From Glandiceps talaboti (lineage: Eukaryota > Hemichordata > Enteropneusta > Spengelidae), in contig NC_135550.1 in the NCBI RefSeq assembly GCF_964340395.1, positions 29,637,176 through 29,697,175 of the forward strand: DNA of 60,000 nucleotides, in the 5' to 3' direction. Under the pieces are notes generated by a model. It made no database searches. It was not told the DNA's origin and saw only the letters and a program-made list of their open reading frames with translations. Shown here piece after piece: positions 26,201 to 41,200 of this stretch. The translations under genes were made by a program, and so were the position numbers. Position 1 is the first letter of the stretch; every line of letters starts with the position of its first letter.

Positions 26201-29200
26201 ACTATTCAGCTATTAGGAAAAGGAAGATAGCTGAAAAATTTATTCGGTGGTACTTTGAATAACTTAGAATGTGATAGATGTGTAGAAAGTAGAATTTCCT
26301 ATATCTGTGTGTTAAAAAAAAAGCTGTAACAAACAGAAAGGTAAATGTGTTGAATTTTTTTTTCAAAGGCAATGGAGGAGGAAATCAGAGGTCATCATGC
26401 ACAACTGATGTCAGTTATTCAAGTTGGCGAGGACCTGATTGAACAACAACACTTTGGTGCTGGAAAGATCCGTGTCCGCATCCAGGAAATCCTGGCCATG
26501 TGGGAAAACCTACAAGATCTGATGGACCGCAGGAGGAGAAGACTATCTGAGGCAAACAATATGTATCAGGTAAGTCACAATACCTCTCTTAGATGAAATC
26601 TCATCTTTATTATTTCATTTTAGTGAAAGATGTTAAATGTCAAATTATCAAGTGTTCAACTGTGATCTTACATCTGATATAAACAATATGTTGTAAAACT
26701 GAATCAGTGAAGGAGAACATTGCATTATGACTATTTTCACTGGACTATTTGTACTCTCTACTGACAAAATGTATGTTTCGATGTCATTCCCAGTTCTTTG
26801 CTGATGCTGATGATGTTGATACATGGATGTTGGATACTTTGCGTCTTGTCTCCAGTGAAGACTGTGGTAGAGATGAAGCTAGTGTGCAGTCCCTGCTCAA
26901 GAAACACAAGGTATGTGAGCTGAGGTTATCAATCCAGTAAGTTGTTACTGTGAGTGATTACACCTAGTACCTGTTCTTACAACTAGAACTGCAGATGGTC
27001 ATTTCTAAACTCTTGCTACAAAATAAAATGAAATATAAAATTTGCAATATGTTGCAAAGTCTTGAGGATAATGCATGAACAACAAAGAAGAAATATGCAG
27101 TATCAATATATTTTAATATTCAAACTGATAATGTTGAAAGTTTCACATAGTAACCAGCCTGACTTGCACACAATATCAAAACTACATATATTTGCTATTA
27201 AATGTAACAGTGTTGCTAAGATACATATTTTCAGTGTCTAATCATTTGGTTCTACAAAGCTTACATCATTAATGTATTCATTTCCAGGTATTCATACTGA
27301 TTAACATTTTAACCAGTTCATAACAGTTTGGTTTTTGATCACCACCAAAACTTCATTAACAGGATACATTTTGAATGACTCATTGATTCATTTTATGCTT
27401 GCTTTTTGCTGACTTTTCAATGTCATGAATGGTTTATTTTAGAACACATTACACATCATACTTCATTGGTCGTGGCATAGCATAGCATAGCATTAAATGA
27501 AAGATAAGCAGTATTGGCATTAACCATGAGACTTACGTACTGATGTTTTAATTCACCATTTCATGTGCTTGCTTTCTGCTTTAGGTGTTGCTCGATGTTC
27601 CAAAACTAGGCCCTAGTGTGAGTGCTTACGCTGGCATGTTTGTCCATCATGTATTTTCTGTCGAGTTGTGGATCTAACATATTGAACTTTTTGTGTGTGT
27701 GAAATTGGCTGTTTTAACCCCTTGTGGCATCTTTTTGGCTTGTGGGTAGCAGCTGTTCTGCAATAAGGGTGTATCAATAGGGTGCATGTTGCTGGGTCTT
27801 GTTTGGCCCAGCAATTTTCATAGTAGTGCATGATATTCATAGATATTTGTCATTCCCTTTTCTTATGTTTTACACTACCTATTCACAAAATGTTGATTAA
27901 TAGAAAAATCTTAATCCTGTAAGACTCTTAGTTTTTTTCTTCTCTCCTCTGTCAATTGTTAATCAATTTTTGTTGTTGTAAAATCAATTTACAATTCAAA
28001 TAACCCACACAAGACTTAACTTGTCTTCGTAAAATCAACTTACAATTGAAATAAGTCACACTAGACTTAAATTGCTCTAACCCCATAACACGTTATTACT
28101 TTGATTGCAGTGTATATTTATCAGCATGTAGTGTGTTATTTACAAAATAAATCAACAGCACAACATTTTAAAAAGCTTTCCAAGCTGTTATTTCTTATTA
28201 ATCAATAAAATTGGTTTGTTTCCTACTACCTCAATATTCTGTCATTACCACTGACGAGACAGCCCATTTCCATTGAGAGTGAGAGAGAGAAAGAGGTCCT
28301 AAAAATCTTAAGGGAGGAATCAACTCACTAAATTCATTTTATCACCATTTTCAAACGCATTCATAGCATTGTTGTTACACTGGCAGAAAAACATAAATGT
28401 ACAGTTGCTTACTTATTTTATAATTGTTCCACTAGGATGTTGCTGATGAACTTGGTAACTATTCCACTGTTATTGATGGACTACATGAACAAGCTGGTCT
28501 CCTTGGAAAACAAGTAAGTAATTCAACAGTCCACCTTCCTGGTAAAACAGTCCACCTTCCTGGTAAAATCTCCTTGGAATAAAGGGACGAAATCTGTTGA
28601 TTCATCTATCTAACAAATGGTATCTTGTGGTGGGTTTTGAAAACTGACAGGTGAAAACAGGATCTATTACAAGAGTGAAAAGATAGATATCACAACTAGA
28701 AAACACAATTCTATATGAGTATTTGTAGTGGTGATTCATTACATACTTGTTTCTGTATATGCGTTCCATATAAATTTTAATACCATACATCCCTGACAAT
28801 GTATGCATGTTTGATTTGTATCACAGGATAGAGCCTCTCCTGAAGTACAAGCCAGATTGGGTACCATTGACCGCCGTTACAAGGAGCTGGTAGAGTTGGC
28901 CCGTCTGCGTAAACAAAGACTACTTGATGCTCTGGCTCTCTACAAACTCTACAATGAAGCTGAGAGTGTTGAGTCTTGGATTGATGAAAAGGTAATACTC
29001 ATAACTTGATATTGAGAGAGAAAGGAACCAATACATGCAGACATTTGCCACAAACTTCATTGAATTGAACTTAAAAGTGTAAACAAGGTGTATGACGTAA
29101 AGTTGAGCACTCTTTCCATGACTGTTATGACAGGCATTTATGAAATTAATGTTTCTGAACTTCTGTGCCAGGAACAAATGAGAGGTAGCATTTGTTAGCA

Positions 29201-32200
29201 TACATATATATGTAGTGGCATACCAATGTATGCTTCCCAACATGACTAGTGTAGGCTGGACAACACATACAGAACACTGAATTCTAACTCTGGAAACCTG
29301 GCAAAAACTGTTCATAAAAAGTGTATTATTTCATACACGACTATATTATTTGGTGCACAACTAGAGGTCTTGCAAAGAAAGCTGTATAAACTACATCACT
29401 TAAGGTGTACTTTGTGGAAGCTTACCATGTTAACATGATGTTTCCAACCTTGTATCTGTAACCAGGAACAAACTCTACACTCCATGGTACCAGGAGAAGA
29501 TCTGGAATCCACTGAGGTGGTGCAACACCGATTTGACCGCTTTGAGAAAGAAATGGAAGTCAATGCCTCCAGAGTTGCAGTTGTCAACCAGCTGGCCAGA
29601 CAACTATTACATATTGAACATCCCAACTCTGCTGAAATCATGGCTAAACAAAACAATCTTAACCAACGGTAAGATTTGCAGTCACTTGCTAAAAGTTGTG
29701 ATAACAGGTACAAGACACATTGTCTAAGTAAGAATGTAGTTGTGATCCATTCAGAAGTGATAGATATATTACAATATTTAGCTATTATCAAGTTATGTCA
29801 GGTTAGGCTAGCTTTAATGGTGCTCTTAAAAAAGAAATTTGTGCCACATTTCATCACAAAAATGTGATAGCGCCTGTCTATAGTTTAGATAGGTCTTGTT
29901 GGTTTACCAAGTATATCAAGCACACATGTATATCACATCAACATGTTTGTAATTTGTCAAATAAATTAAAACCTAGTCTTTTGTTCAGTATGTACCTTTG
30001 CTACTGATAGAATCCACTAAAATCAAACACACACTTGTATTTCTCAATGTCACCATTGCAAGATAAAATAATCATCTGTGTACTTGTACTACAGCTGGAA
30101 CGCCCTACAAGCACTTGTCAACCAAAAGAGAGAAGCTCTTCATGGTGCTCTTGGCATCCAGACGTTCCACATCGAATGCAGCGAGACTGTGTCATGGATC
30201 CGAGAGAAGACCAGACTGCTGCAGTCCACTGAAGAACTGGGTAGTGACCTGGCTGGTGTGATGGTTCTACAGAGAAAACTAAGAGGCATGGAGACAGACT
30301 TGGCTGCCATCCAGGCCAAACTGGATTCTCTGCAGAAAGAAGCCGACCAACTAGCAGAGGAACACCCAGAAGAAGCTGAAGCTATCCGCCAGAGATTTGC
30401 ACAGATTAATGAATGCTGGCGTGAACTGAAAATTATCGTAAGTATAACATGTTGTTTTGTCCTTTCAAACTTGTCTTGATCATGTACTTGCTTCTGTTTA
30501 CTGTGGGCAAGATAAACAACTCATTATGAATAAATGTAGTTTTGTGTTGAAAGGTGACACAGTTGTTGATTTTACAGTTTCTTTGTTTGTGAATTTCCAC
30601 TTTGTGAGTATATCAAACAATATCATTAATTATCTCATTCTTGTCCATCAGTCCATGCCTTTTAAAATGTGCAAGCTGAAGTTTCCATATAATGATTCTG
30701 TGTAACTTAGTAGGTATGAAATATTTCAAATGTCCAACATCTAGTAAACAGACATGGTATCAGTGTTACCAGGGCTTTAGATAGTAGACAAGAAATAAAT
30801 GAGAACACTGTATTTCTTCTTACAGCTACAAGAACGTGATGCAGCCATGGCTGAAGCTCGTGAACTTCAACAGTTCTTGCGTGACCTTGACGACTTCCAA
30901 GCCTGGCTTTCCAGGACACAGACAGCCATAGCATCTGAGGACATTCCTGAAAGCTTGTCTGAAGCTGAGAAATTACTGAACCAACATGCTGCCATCAAAG
31001 AAGAAATTGATGGCTATGATGCAGACTATGCCAGGATGAGAGACATGGGACAGAGAGTCTGTGAGGGACAGACTGATGCTCAGTACATGTTCTTGCGACA
31101 GGTATGTAGACTTTCAGTAAACTTAGTAGTGTTATCGAATATGTGAGTTAGTACATTTTGATTGTATAATACAATGTATAATTGTCAGAGTGTTTGTGTA
31201 AGAAGAAAAGGTTTGGATTTAGAGGGACTAGGAAGATAGAAAGAAACTGAGAATCAGAAATGAGAATAATTTCCATCAGAATAACAGCACTGAGGATGAC
31301 CACTTTTGTAGGGCCAATCTGTAATGGTCTTTTCTTTCATGAGTACTACTTTGAGATTTATCATGTACATATTTCATTACCTTTGCAGCGTCTACAAGCC
31401 CTGGATGATGGTTGGGAAGAACTCCACAAGATGTGGGAGAATCGTCAGAACCTTCTGTCACAGTCTCTTAACTACCAAATGTTCATGCGTGATGCAAGAC
31501 AAGCTGATATGCTACTCAACAAACAAGACAACTTCTTAGCCAAACATGAAAAACCAGTAAGTAATGTGAAGGTCTTAAACATACCAGCTTGTTGTGTCAT
31601 AAGAATATGATATAATTGTCATGTTTGTGTTGTGCCAAACTGTAGTCTGTTATACACAGTTTGTATTTATTATATCCCCTCTCCTTTCACAAATATGAAA
31701 TTAGAAAGTGAATATTTCATGGAGTTTAGGAAAGTAAAGTTCCATAAATCTCAAATCCTGGTGCCAAAGGCAAATTTCCATGTTTTATATAATAGTGGAC
31801 AATAAACGTATATCTTATCTTATCTTATGTTATACAATTATAATTAGGTTATTATGTCCTTATGCCATTGATAATGTTAATGCTTCCATTTTAATATGAA
31901 GAGTTGTGAAGAATGAACACTTACATTTGTCATTTTTCTTGACATTAGACAAGTCTAGAAGCTGCAGAAGAATCCATCAAGAGACAAGAAAACTTCCTAC
32001 AGACCATGGATGCCAATGATGACAAGATAAATGCTGTCATCAACTTTGGTCATCGTCTGTGTGATGAAAACCATTATGAATCTGATAAAATCTTCAAAAA
32101 GTGTGAAAACCTTGATGAAAGGTAAGGAAAAGAAATTGTGATGACGTCTTACACTTGTAGTCAAAATAAGTAACATTGTCAATATTTAATGATTTGTGTA

Positions 32201-35200
32201 ATAACATTTTAGCCCATCATAGCCCTCATTCTGTTAAATTCTTGTGAATATACTTTTAACATCAGCATTTATTTTTTTGAAAGCGAGGATCTACAAATGC
32301 AGGTGCAAAATATTATAGAGACATGGTGACAGAGAGGGAGAGACTGAGGGTGACAGAGGAAAAAAGACATTGACAGTTACTATTCATATATACATTTTTC
32401 AGTTTCCTTTAAAGTTTAAGTTTGCCAACAGATTATCTGTAAAATTGTCCAAAAATCATATTGGTCAGTGGTTGTATTATCTCCTGAACTTAAAATGACA
32501 TTTGGTGAAAGTTATCGTAATTTTTTCATCCCAGGCGAAAGAAAAATCGCCAAAATGCAGATGAACAGTTGGCTAGACTTCGTGACGACCTTCTGTTACA
32601 AGGATTCCTTCAAGAGTCTGATGAAATTGGTTTATGGATCAATGAAAAGATGCTTATTGCCCAAGATGAAACTTATGATGAAGCTAGAAGTATTCATAGT
32701 AAATGGCAGAAACACCAAGCATTTGAAGCAGAATTACAAGCAAACAAGGAAAGATTAGATAAACTTAATGAGGTAGGAAAGTTGTATTTTTGCGTTTGGT
32801 CTTCATATTTACAATGTAGCATCGGTGTCACAGTGTGTGGTTTTGTTTGTGTCTTAGCTGGTAAATTACTGCAATTTTCAAAAGTTCATGCTTTCATCTT
32901 TTGATTGCTGAAGATATACAACAATATTGAAACTGATACCTAGTGTTTTGTGCTACAGGTTGTCAAATTTACCTGATTTCCTCAATCACCATAATACTAG
33001 GGTTCAAAAATACTAGTACAAACTAATGATGAATACATAATCTGTCTTGCCACAGCATGGGCGTGTCCTGATCAGTGAGAAACCAGAATTTGCTGAGCAG
33101 GTAGAAGGACGGCTTAGTGATCTGTCAGCACAATGGGATCAATTAGATGACAGAACTCAAGCCAAAGCCAAGAAATTATTTGAAGCCAACAGAGCAGCAC
33201 TGTTTACCCAAGGCTGTGATGATTTGGATACTTGGATCAGTGATCTTGAAGTACAGCTTGGCCACGAAGACCATGGTAGAGATCTCACTAGTGTTAACAT
33301 GCTGCTCAAGAAACAACAGGTATATATACGTATAAAATTAAATAATGGAATTGATGAGTCAACTGATGCTGGTTGTGTTATAATATTTTGGAATTATGAT
33401 TATGATTTCCTTGTAAATCATAGCAATCAGTATGCCATGATTCAAATGTGTACCTTCATGAGAAAATGATAAGTGGTCTAAAGGAAATCTCTATGCCATG
33501 ATTCAAATGTGTACCTTCATGAGAAAATGATAAGTGGTCTAAAGGAAATCTCTCAACAAATGTTATCTTTTGAGTTGGGTTTTGCTATTGAAGATGAATT
33601 GTTGTAGCAATAGTATTAATAGTGATCATTTATAGCATGTATTGTATCCACATTACTGACATGTAATCATAGCCAGTTGCTGTAAATTTTAATCTGAAAA
33701 CACCCTAATGTAAGTAGTCAAGCCTCACAGGTATAACTGTTGATTGTTTCATCAGAATTCTTTGACAGAATTGTGGTTTAGACATCCAGCACTATGTTTC
33801 CACTGCTGAACTTACCTTGACACATCCGATTCCTAACCATGTATATAGTATACAGTACTTAAGACTAGACTTTATGTTGTTACAGATGTTAGAATCTCAA
33901 GTCATTGTAAAGAAAGAACAAGTCAATGAATTAGAAGCAAGTGTGACAGGTCTCCAAGATGAAGGTGACTTGGACAAAGTCAAGAAGAAGAAGTATGACA
34001 TTGAAGACAGGTTTCACAGGTTGGCAGAACCACTGGCACAGAGGAAAGCTTTACTGGAAGCTAACCAGAAAACACAGAAATTCAACAGAGATATTGAAGA
34101 TGAAAAGGTTTGTAAAATGTACAGATTTCAGATATGGGGTGGAATATTATTATGTCAGTTTTCGGGAAGCTTTTTATCGAAGATGGCGTTTGGATTTGAT
34201 AATTTGGTGACAGTTTTATGAGACAGTATAATTTAATCATCAACACTTGTTCAGTTTACTGTAAAACCTTTGTATTCATGATGTACTACACTCAAACATA
34301 CCCTAGTCATGTGAAATGTTCACTGAGCCATAATGCTATCAGTTTATTCAAAACATGAATTTCATGTAATTGACTTTTTGCACTCATGTTATCATTCCTC
34401 AGTTATGGATCCATGAGAAAATGCCACTTGCAACATCACTTGACCACGGCAATAGTCTCCTTGCTGTACAAATGTTGATCAAGAAAAACAACTCTCTTAA
34501 AGCTGAGGTAGATGGTCATGAACCACGCATCGGTGAAGTGAGTGAACGTGGCAAAGAGATGATTGATGCAGGACACCCCAACTCAGAAGACATTGATAGA
34601 CAGATCTCTGAATTACAAGACATGTGGAAGAGGTTGCTTTATGCTGTAGATGCTAGGAAGTTTAGATTGGCAGACTCAGAGAAGGCACAGCAGGTAAGAT
34701 TTGACAAGCATATAACAATCCCACATTCTCCCTTGTCATATGTTATACTTCACTCATGTTTATATATAACACAGACAAAACAATGTGAACAAGATTACAT
34801 CAATACTTTTTTGGAAAAGTGAAATTTGTACACAGACAGTTGTACACAAAATAATTACATTTCCAGTTGTATTAATGTACACTATGAAGGTTTGAGAAAA
34901 TATTTGATTGAATAATGATTTTGCTATGGTCTTTCATGTGATGGAATCCTACATAACTGACCACTTCACCTTTTCTTTCATTCACAGTACTACTTTGATG
35001 CTAATGAAGCAGAAGCCTGGATGAGTGAACAAGAACTATACATGATGGGGGATGAGAGGGGACGTGATGAACCAAGTGCCCAAACCATGTTGAAGAAACA
35101 TGAAATCTTAGAAAATGCTGTAGAAGACTATGCTGACACAATCAATGAACTCTCACAAGAAGCCAAGAAACTAATGGATGAAGGTCATCCACAGAGGTAA

Positions 35201-38200
35201 ACAATGATTTCTTTACTAGATTTTGTACTTGACAGCAACGTAATTAGGATTATGACATTCTCACAACTTACATAAAAATTATAACATTCATTTTTCAAAT
35301 TATCAAACTTAAGATTTTAACAGTAGCAATAACACACTCAAATGTGTACAATATGTATGTGTGTGTAAATGCCTCTGTGTGTGTATTTGAGTAATTAAAT
35401 TTAATAGAAGTATTCAATGAAACATGCCATTTCACCTTTCACCTTTACTTCCAGAATGTGATAGAAACATGAACTTTATTTGATATTTTGTGTCAATTCC
35501 TTTCCAGTGAACAAATTGCAGTCCGTCAGTCTCAAATAGATAAATTATATGCTGGTCTCAAAGACTTGGCAGAAGAAAGACGAGCCCGCCTTGATGAAAC
35601 ATTGAAACTATACCAATTGAACAGAGAAGTAGATGATCTTGAACAGTGGATAGCAGAGAGAGAAGTTGTTGCAGGATCTCATGAACTTGGACAAGACTAT
35701 GAACATGTTACAGTAAGTTGTAATCATCAAGATAATTGTGAGATATACATGGTGTGGCTTTTGTAATCACATTTTAGGGACTGTTGTATGACAGACCTGA
35801 CGTGTGAATAGAATCTGTTCGGCATTTTCCATGAATTCACCTATTGAAAGAACTACAGTACCATGGAAAATGTACCAATAACTTCAAGAATATTCAGTAG
35901 TTTGATGAGTAAGTTTTATAAAACACACCCTCTACCTTCTTGATGTAATATTAAGATAAAGAGACATGAAAGTGGAGACTTTATATCATCTTGACATGAC
36001 ATGACTTTGTTTCCATTATCTAGATGTTACAAGATCGTTTCCAAGAGTTTGCACGTGATACCCAGTCCATTGGCCAGGAGCGTGTTGCAACTGTGAATGA
36101 AATAGCTGATCAGCTAATTGATGCAGGACATACAGATGCAGCGATCATTGCTGAATGGAAGGATGGTCTCAATGAAGCTTGGGCAGATCTGCTTGAATTG
36201 ATTGACACTAGAACACAAATGTTGGCAGCTTCTTATGAACTTCATAAATTCTATTATGATGCTAGGGAGATCCTTGGCAGGATAATGGTGAGTAGTCTAA
36301 GACCATAAATGAAGTCACACTAGAGAAGAATGTGTTGTGTATCTATGAATATCATTCATAATGGTATTCAAATACTTTTTGTCAGGTACTATTTCAAAAA
36401 ACATCAGAATAGGCCAAATAATTGATAGAGGCAAGTCTGGGTTGAGGATAGCTAGAAAGATGAATATGAGGTTTATATTATCTCAATGCTACATACCATA
36501 GCGAGAAATAGTTAGTTTTGAGGAGAGACTGAGCAAGTCACATGGATATCAAATATGAACAATGAAGACATGTATTGCATGCAACCAAAATGTATTGTTT
36601 CTATATATTTGTAAGACATTCTACATTAGGCACAAGAAAGTGTGTATCAAGAACCTGTTTTCGTTCACTTTCTTCTTTGACACTAACATCTTACTTTACA
36701 ATATCACAGGAAAAACAACAGGCCATGTCAGAGGAATTGGGTAAAGATGCCAATACAGTAAAGAATCTACAGAGGAAACATTCAGGTTTTGAACACGACA
36801 TCTTAGCTTTGGGTGCTCAAGTGCAACAACTGCAAGACGATGCTTCACGATTGAGGTCAGCGTATGCTGGGGAGAAGGCACGCGACATCCAGAGCAAAGA
36901 AGCTGAAGTTCTCAATGCATGGAGGAATTTACAAGCAATGGTTGACGGACGTAAGGTCAAATTGTCTGACACATCCGACTATTACAGATTCTTGAATTTG
37001 GTGCGTGATCTTATACTGTGGATGGATGACGTCACAATCCAAATAAATGCGCAAGAAAGAGCCAGGTGAGTCTGAAAATTTTTGTATAAAACATGTAAGA
37101 TAAGTAGCCCATATGTTATTATGGAAATTAGTTTAGCGTCATTCCTATTGTCCAATATGTAGTAAGTTTGACCAAAAGTCACCATCTTTTGGCTGTTCAT
37201 TTTTGCATTAGTCTTGTAACCTATCAACAGATAGCAAATACCCCATCAGTTACCTGAACAGCAGTATTTGGATGTTCACTTTCAGGAAACTTGCTAAGCA
37301 GACATACTTCTGATGTATGACTTTGTAAGTAGTTGAAAGGGTTGTATTGACTGTTGTATGTGGTCTGTCATGTTTACAGAGATGTGTCCGGAGTGGAATT
37401 ACTGATGAACCAGCACCAAAATGTCAAGGCAGAAATTGATGCCAGAGATGACAGTTTTACTGAATGTTTCACATTGGGTAAAGAAATGCTGAGTAGGAGT
37501 CATTACGCCTCAAAAGAGGTTAGTTTATATTGCTTTCAAATACTTCATTATATATTGCACTGACTTAGGCCTTACTCAAGTTACTGTACAGTGGTTATAG
37601 GCATTATGTATTATATGTAACTCAGTCTGTGTTAGCTAATCACTAGTGTCTGGTAAATTGACTATCAAGTTTAATCACTTTAAGATTAATGGTGATTGCT
37701 CTACCTGATACAGATTTCTTTGGCAGATGTTTGAGGGGATTGTTTGAAAAATGACATAAAATGTCACAGGCCATGGAAAATAAAATCAAAATCTATCATT
37801 TTTGATCATCAAATCTTATACTCTCCTGTTTTTCAGCAACTTAAGCTGACAAATGCTATTGCCAAGCTCCACAAGAATTTTATCATGGATGATGCTAAAC
37901 TGTGTAAGAACCTTGACAAACACAAACACTTTACTTAATAGCATTGAAGGCAACAGGATTTCTATCAGTCAGGAAAATGTCAAATTTCAACTATAAAATA
38001 ACAACAACTTGATGAGCTGTTCATAAGGTTGTTAACTGTCAGTTGTAATGTTCTTTATGTATTTATGATTGATAGATTCGTGAGAAGCTGGTTGGTTTAG
38101 GAAACAGACGAGGTGCTATGATTGGTGACTGGGAACACAGATGGGAATTCCTCCAACTTATTCTGGAAGTGTACCAGTTTGCCAGAGACGCACATGTTGC

Positions 38201-41200
38201 TGAAGCCTGGCTGCTCAGTCAAGAACCATACCTTAGGAGTGAAGACTATGGGGTACGTAAATGTATTGGTAGTGCTAACTTCACATGGTACAAACCTAGT
38301 ACTTAAAGGTGTTTGTTTATTCCATCATATACATTGGTTTGATTTATCTTTACTTTAAAAGAAGAGATAAGAAAAGTGGTTGAATATGTATATCATGTGT
38401 TATTAGAGAGTGCAAAATGAAATCAGATGCATAACTTTCATGAGATACTTTATACAGTCATCATGGTTAATTGCTTGTGTCCTTGTATGTTTTGTCAATA
38501 GGATACTCTGGATGAAGTGGAACTGTTTCTCAAGAAACATGAAGCCTTTGAGAAATCTTTCCATGCCCAGGAGGAAAGGTTTGGTGCACTAGAAAGACTA
38601 ACAACAGTGAGTAGAATACTGTATGTAATGTGGACTTGAAAGCATTCCTAGTATACTGTAATCCATTGAAGAAATAAACTGTAATACATGTTTTTGTCAT
38701 TCAAGTCTAACCAGTCCTCTTCAGTAAGTGTTAGTTGATGGGACAGCTCAGCACATATTTTACAGACTAATAGAGATGATGATGATGATCAAGACAGTGT
38801 CAATATTTACTTTATCATTCAGAACCATTCTCTCTGTATTTGATCAAAATATTAACAAGCCAATGAGATGCATGCATTAAACTTCACTCTGATGGTATTT
38901 AATTCTGAAAGTTGTCTCTGATCTCATAATCATCCCTTGTTTTATTGTGATCATTAGTATGAATTAAAAGAAATGCGAAAGAGACAAGAGGAAGAATACA
39001 GACGTATGCATCCAGATGCTGACATACCACCAGCCAAGGAATCACCACCAATGAAACACCGTGTCATTGAAGACTTTTTACGTGAAGAGGAAGAAATGAA
39101 AGAAAAGGAGAGGTGAGATAAGAAAAACAGATATTATGAAATGATAGTCAGTATGATATACGACTTTATGTACACATTTATAGAAATACAGACATGGTGT
39201 AAATGCACCCTTTCTGTATGTCTAGTTATGACTTGGTGTTCACAATATCGACACATTAACTTGAGGAACTTGAAAAGAAAACAAATGCCAAAAACATAAT
39301 CCTTGCAAAAGATGTCATATTTGAGTGTGCCTATGCCTGTATGGAAATATCTGTCAGGTAAAGCAGTCACTTCAATGAATTCTTCAAAATGTCATATATG
39401 TTAGATTTCACCACTGCAATTTTCACTATGTTATCATCAATATGTATGTAGAACGTATATTTTGAAGGCATCAGACTTTGTGCTAGCCTGGAATCCATAC
39501 GAATGGGGTTTTGAATTCGTTATTCCCCATCATGCCTGGCCTGCTGCCATTGATTCTCTACTTTAATGAAGCTAGTGGTCAGAAAATGGGCGCAACTTCT
39601 TATTGGGGGATTTTTGAATAAGCCCGCCATGAGATGACATCAATAGCGCATCACCATGTGATTACTGTACGTGTATAGTCACATCTGGTGTTTTGTACAG
39701 TAACAGACAAGACAAGATTAGGCCAAACGCAAAACGTTTATATATAGCAATTACACCAAACTGCGACAAAGATTTTTTTATCTTGGAAATGTGCCACTTG
39801 CATAATGATTCGCTGATCAAAGTTTCATATAGATATCATGTATGGGAAGCATGACAATTACACAGCACAATAAAGAGATAGATTTCATGACGGATATTGG
39901 CGTATCCATGGTGGGTTGATCATTGCTAGGTGATGTCGTAATCTAATTCCTGCATTTGAATACACATAACTGTGAATCTTTTCCAGATGTGATGGGGGAA
40001 ATAAGGAATTCAAAACCCAATTCACATGAATTGCAGGCTAACTGTATGTCAGTATCACACAAATATGTCAGGGCTTATCAAATTAGGACTGTAAACATCA
40101 AAAGAATTTGTAAAATTGCTGTCCTGATGATTTGAGTGATAAAGTGTGTGTAATTTACTATTTGTAGGCTGAGGAAGAAACAAATTGAAATTGAGGAAGC
40201 CCGCCGTCGTGATTTCCCAGAAGAGAAGATCCAATATGAGAGGACACCATCTCATCAAGCAACAGAGGAAAAACGTGAATCAGCTGGAGAACCTATCATG
40301 AACGGAGATGAGGAAGCACCAGCTGCAGCACCATCTACTACACCTAAACGGGGTGAAGGGGAAGCTGGTATGGGTGAAGAAGTTGAAAATGAAGGACCAC
40401 TAGGTAGAAAACATGAATGGGAAACACATGACAAGAAAGCATCCAACAGGTCAGTTGCATGTTAGATTGACTGTGGCTAGCTGTGGCTTTCAGTTCAGTG
40501 TAACGTTATGTTACTTTGATTTGCATTAAGTGTATTTGATTTGTATGAATTTAAATTCAGAAGTCCTAATAATAAAGGGGGTTAAAAAATATATCTATAA
40601 TGAAGATATTACAAACCAAAAATGTATTGTTTTTAGTGGTACATCACAACTCTCCTGTTATTTTAGATGATGAAATTACAAACGGAATGGTGAAATGGTT
40701 ATTATTGGTATGATGATGTGCCATTAGTGAAAGATATTTAAATTTTAAACTTCCACAGGAAACAACACTTATGACACGATAAGCAACTGATTGTTAATTT
40801 TGACTTTGATTTCAGATCTTGGCATAATGTGTATGTTGTACAACAGGGTGTCAACATGTCCTTCTACAAAGATAAGAAACATAAACTACAAGAAATCTAT
40901 TTCCATGGTGAGGAGCCAGTCAAACTGCTCAATGCCGAGGTCAATGTAGCTGAAGACTATACCAAGAAGAAGCATGTCTTTAGACTAAAGTAAGTCATTT
41001 TGCACAACAGTCTCCCATCATTTCACAAGCTGTGGTAAACAAATCTGTATCAACACAGCCTGCAGCTTGTCACAAAAGTATACTATTTACCAGTCACATG
41101 CAGTTAACACCAGTGTTCCTTCTAAGCCAATTTGACATACCACTGACACAACCATGTCATTTGCCAAAATTTAGTGGTCCCTTATCCTTTACTATAGGGT

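Noticed and set aside
27590-27840. Less AT-rich segment with a 75-codon - strand frame in intron 12
   Set aside because: Considered as transposon debris, but no domain, terminal repeats or duplication was visible.
28920-29791. Two 131-codon - strand frames
   Set aside because: They are antisense shadows of beta-spectrin exons 14 and 15 plus intron.
31790-31840. SINE-like tail (AATAAACG followed by TATCTTATCTTATCTTA)
   Set aside because: The TATCT repeats resemble a retroposon tail, but I could not find a head, A/B boxes or a target duplication upstream.
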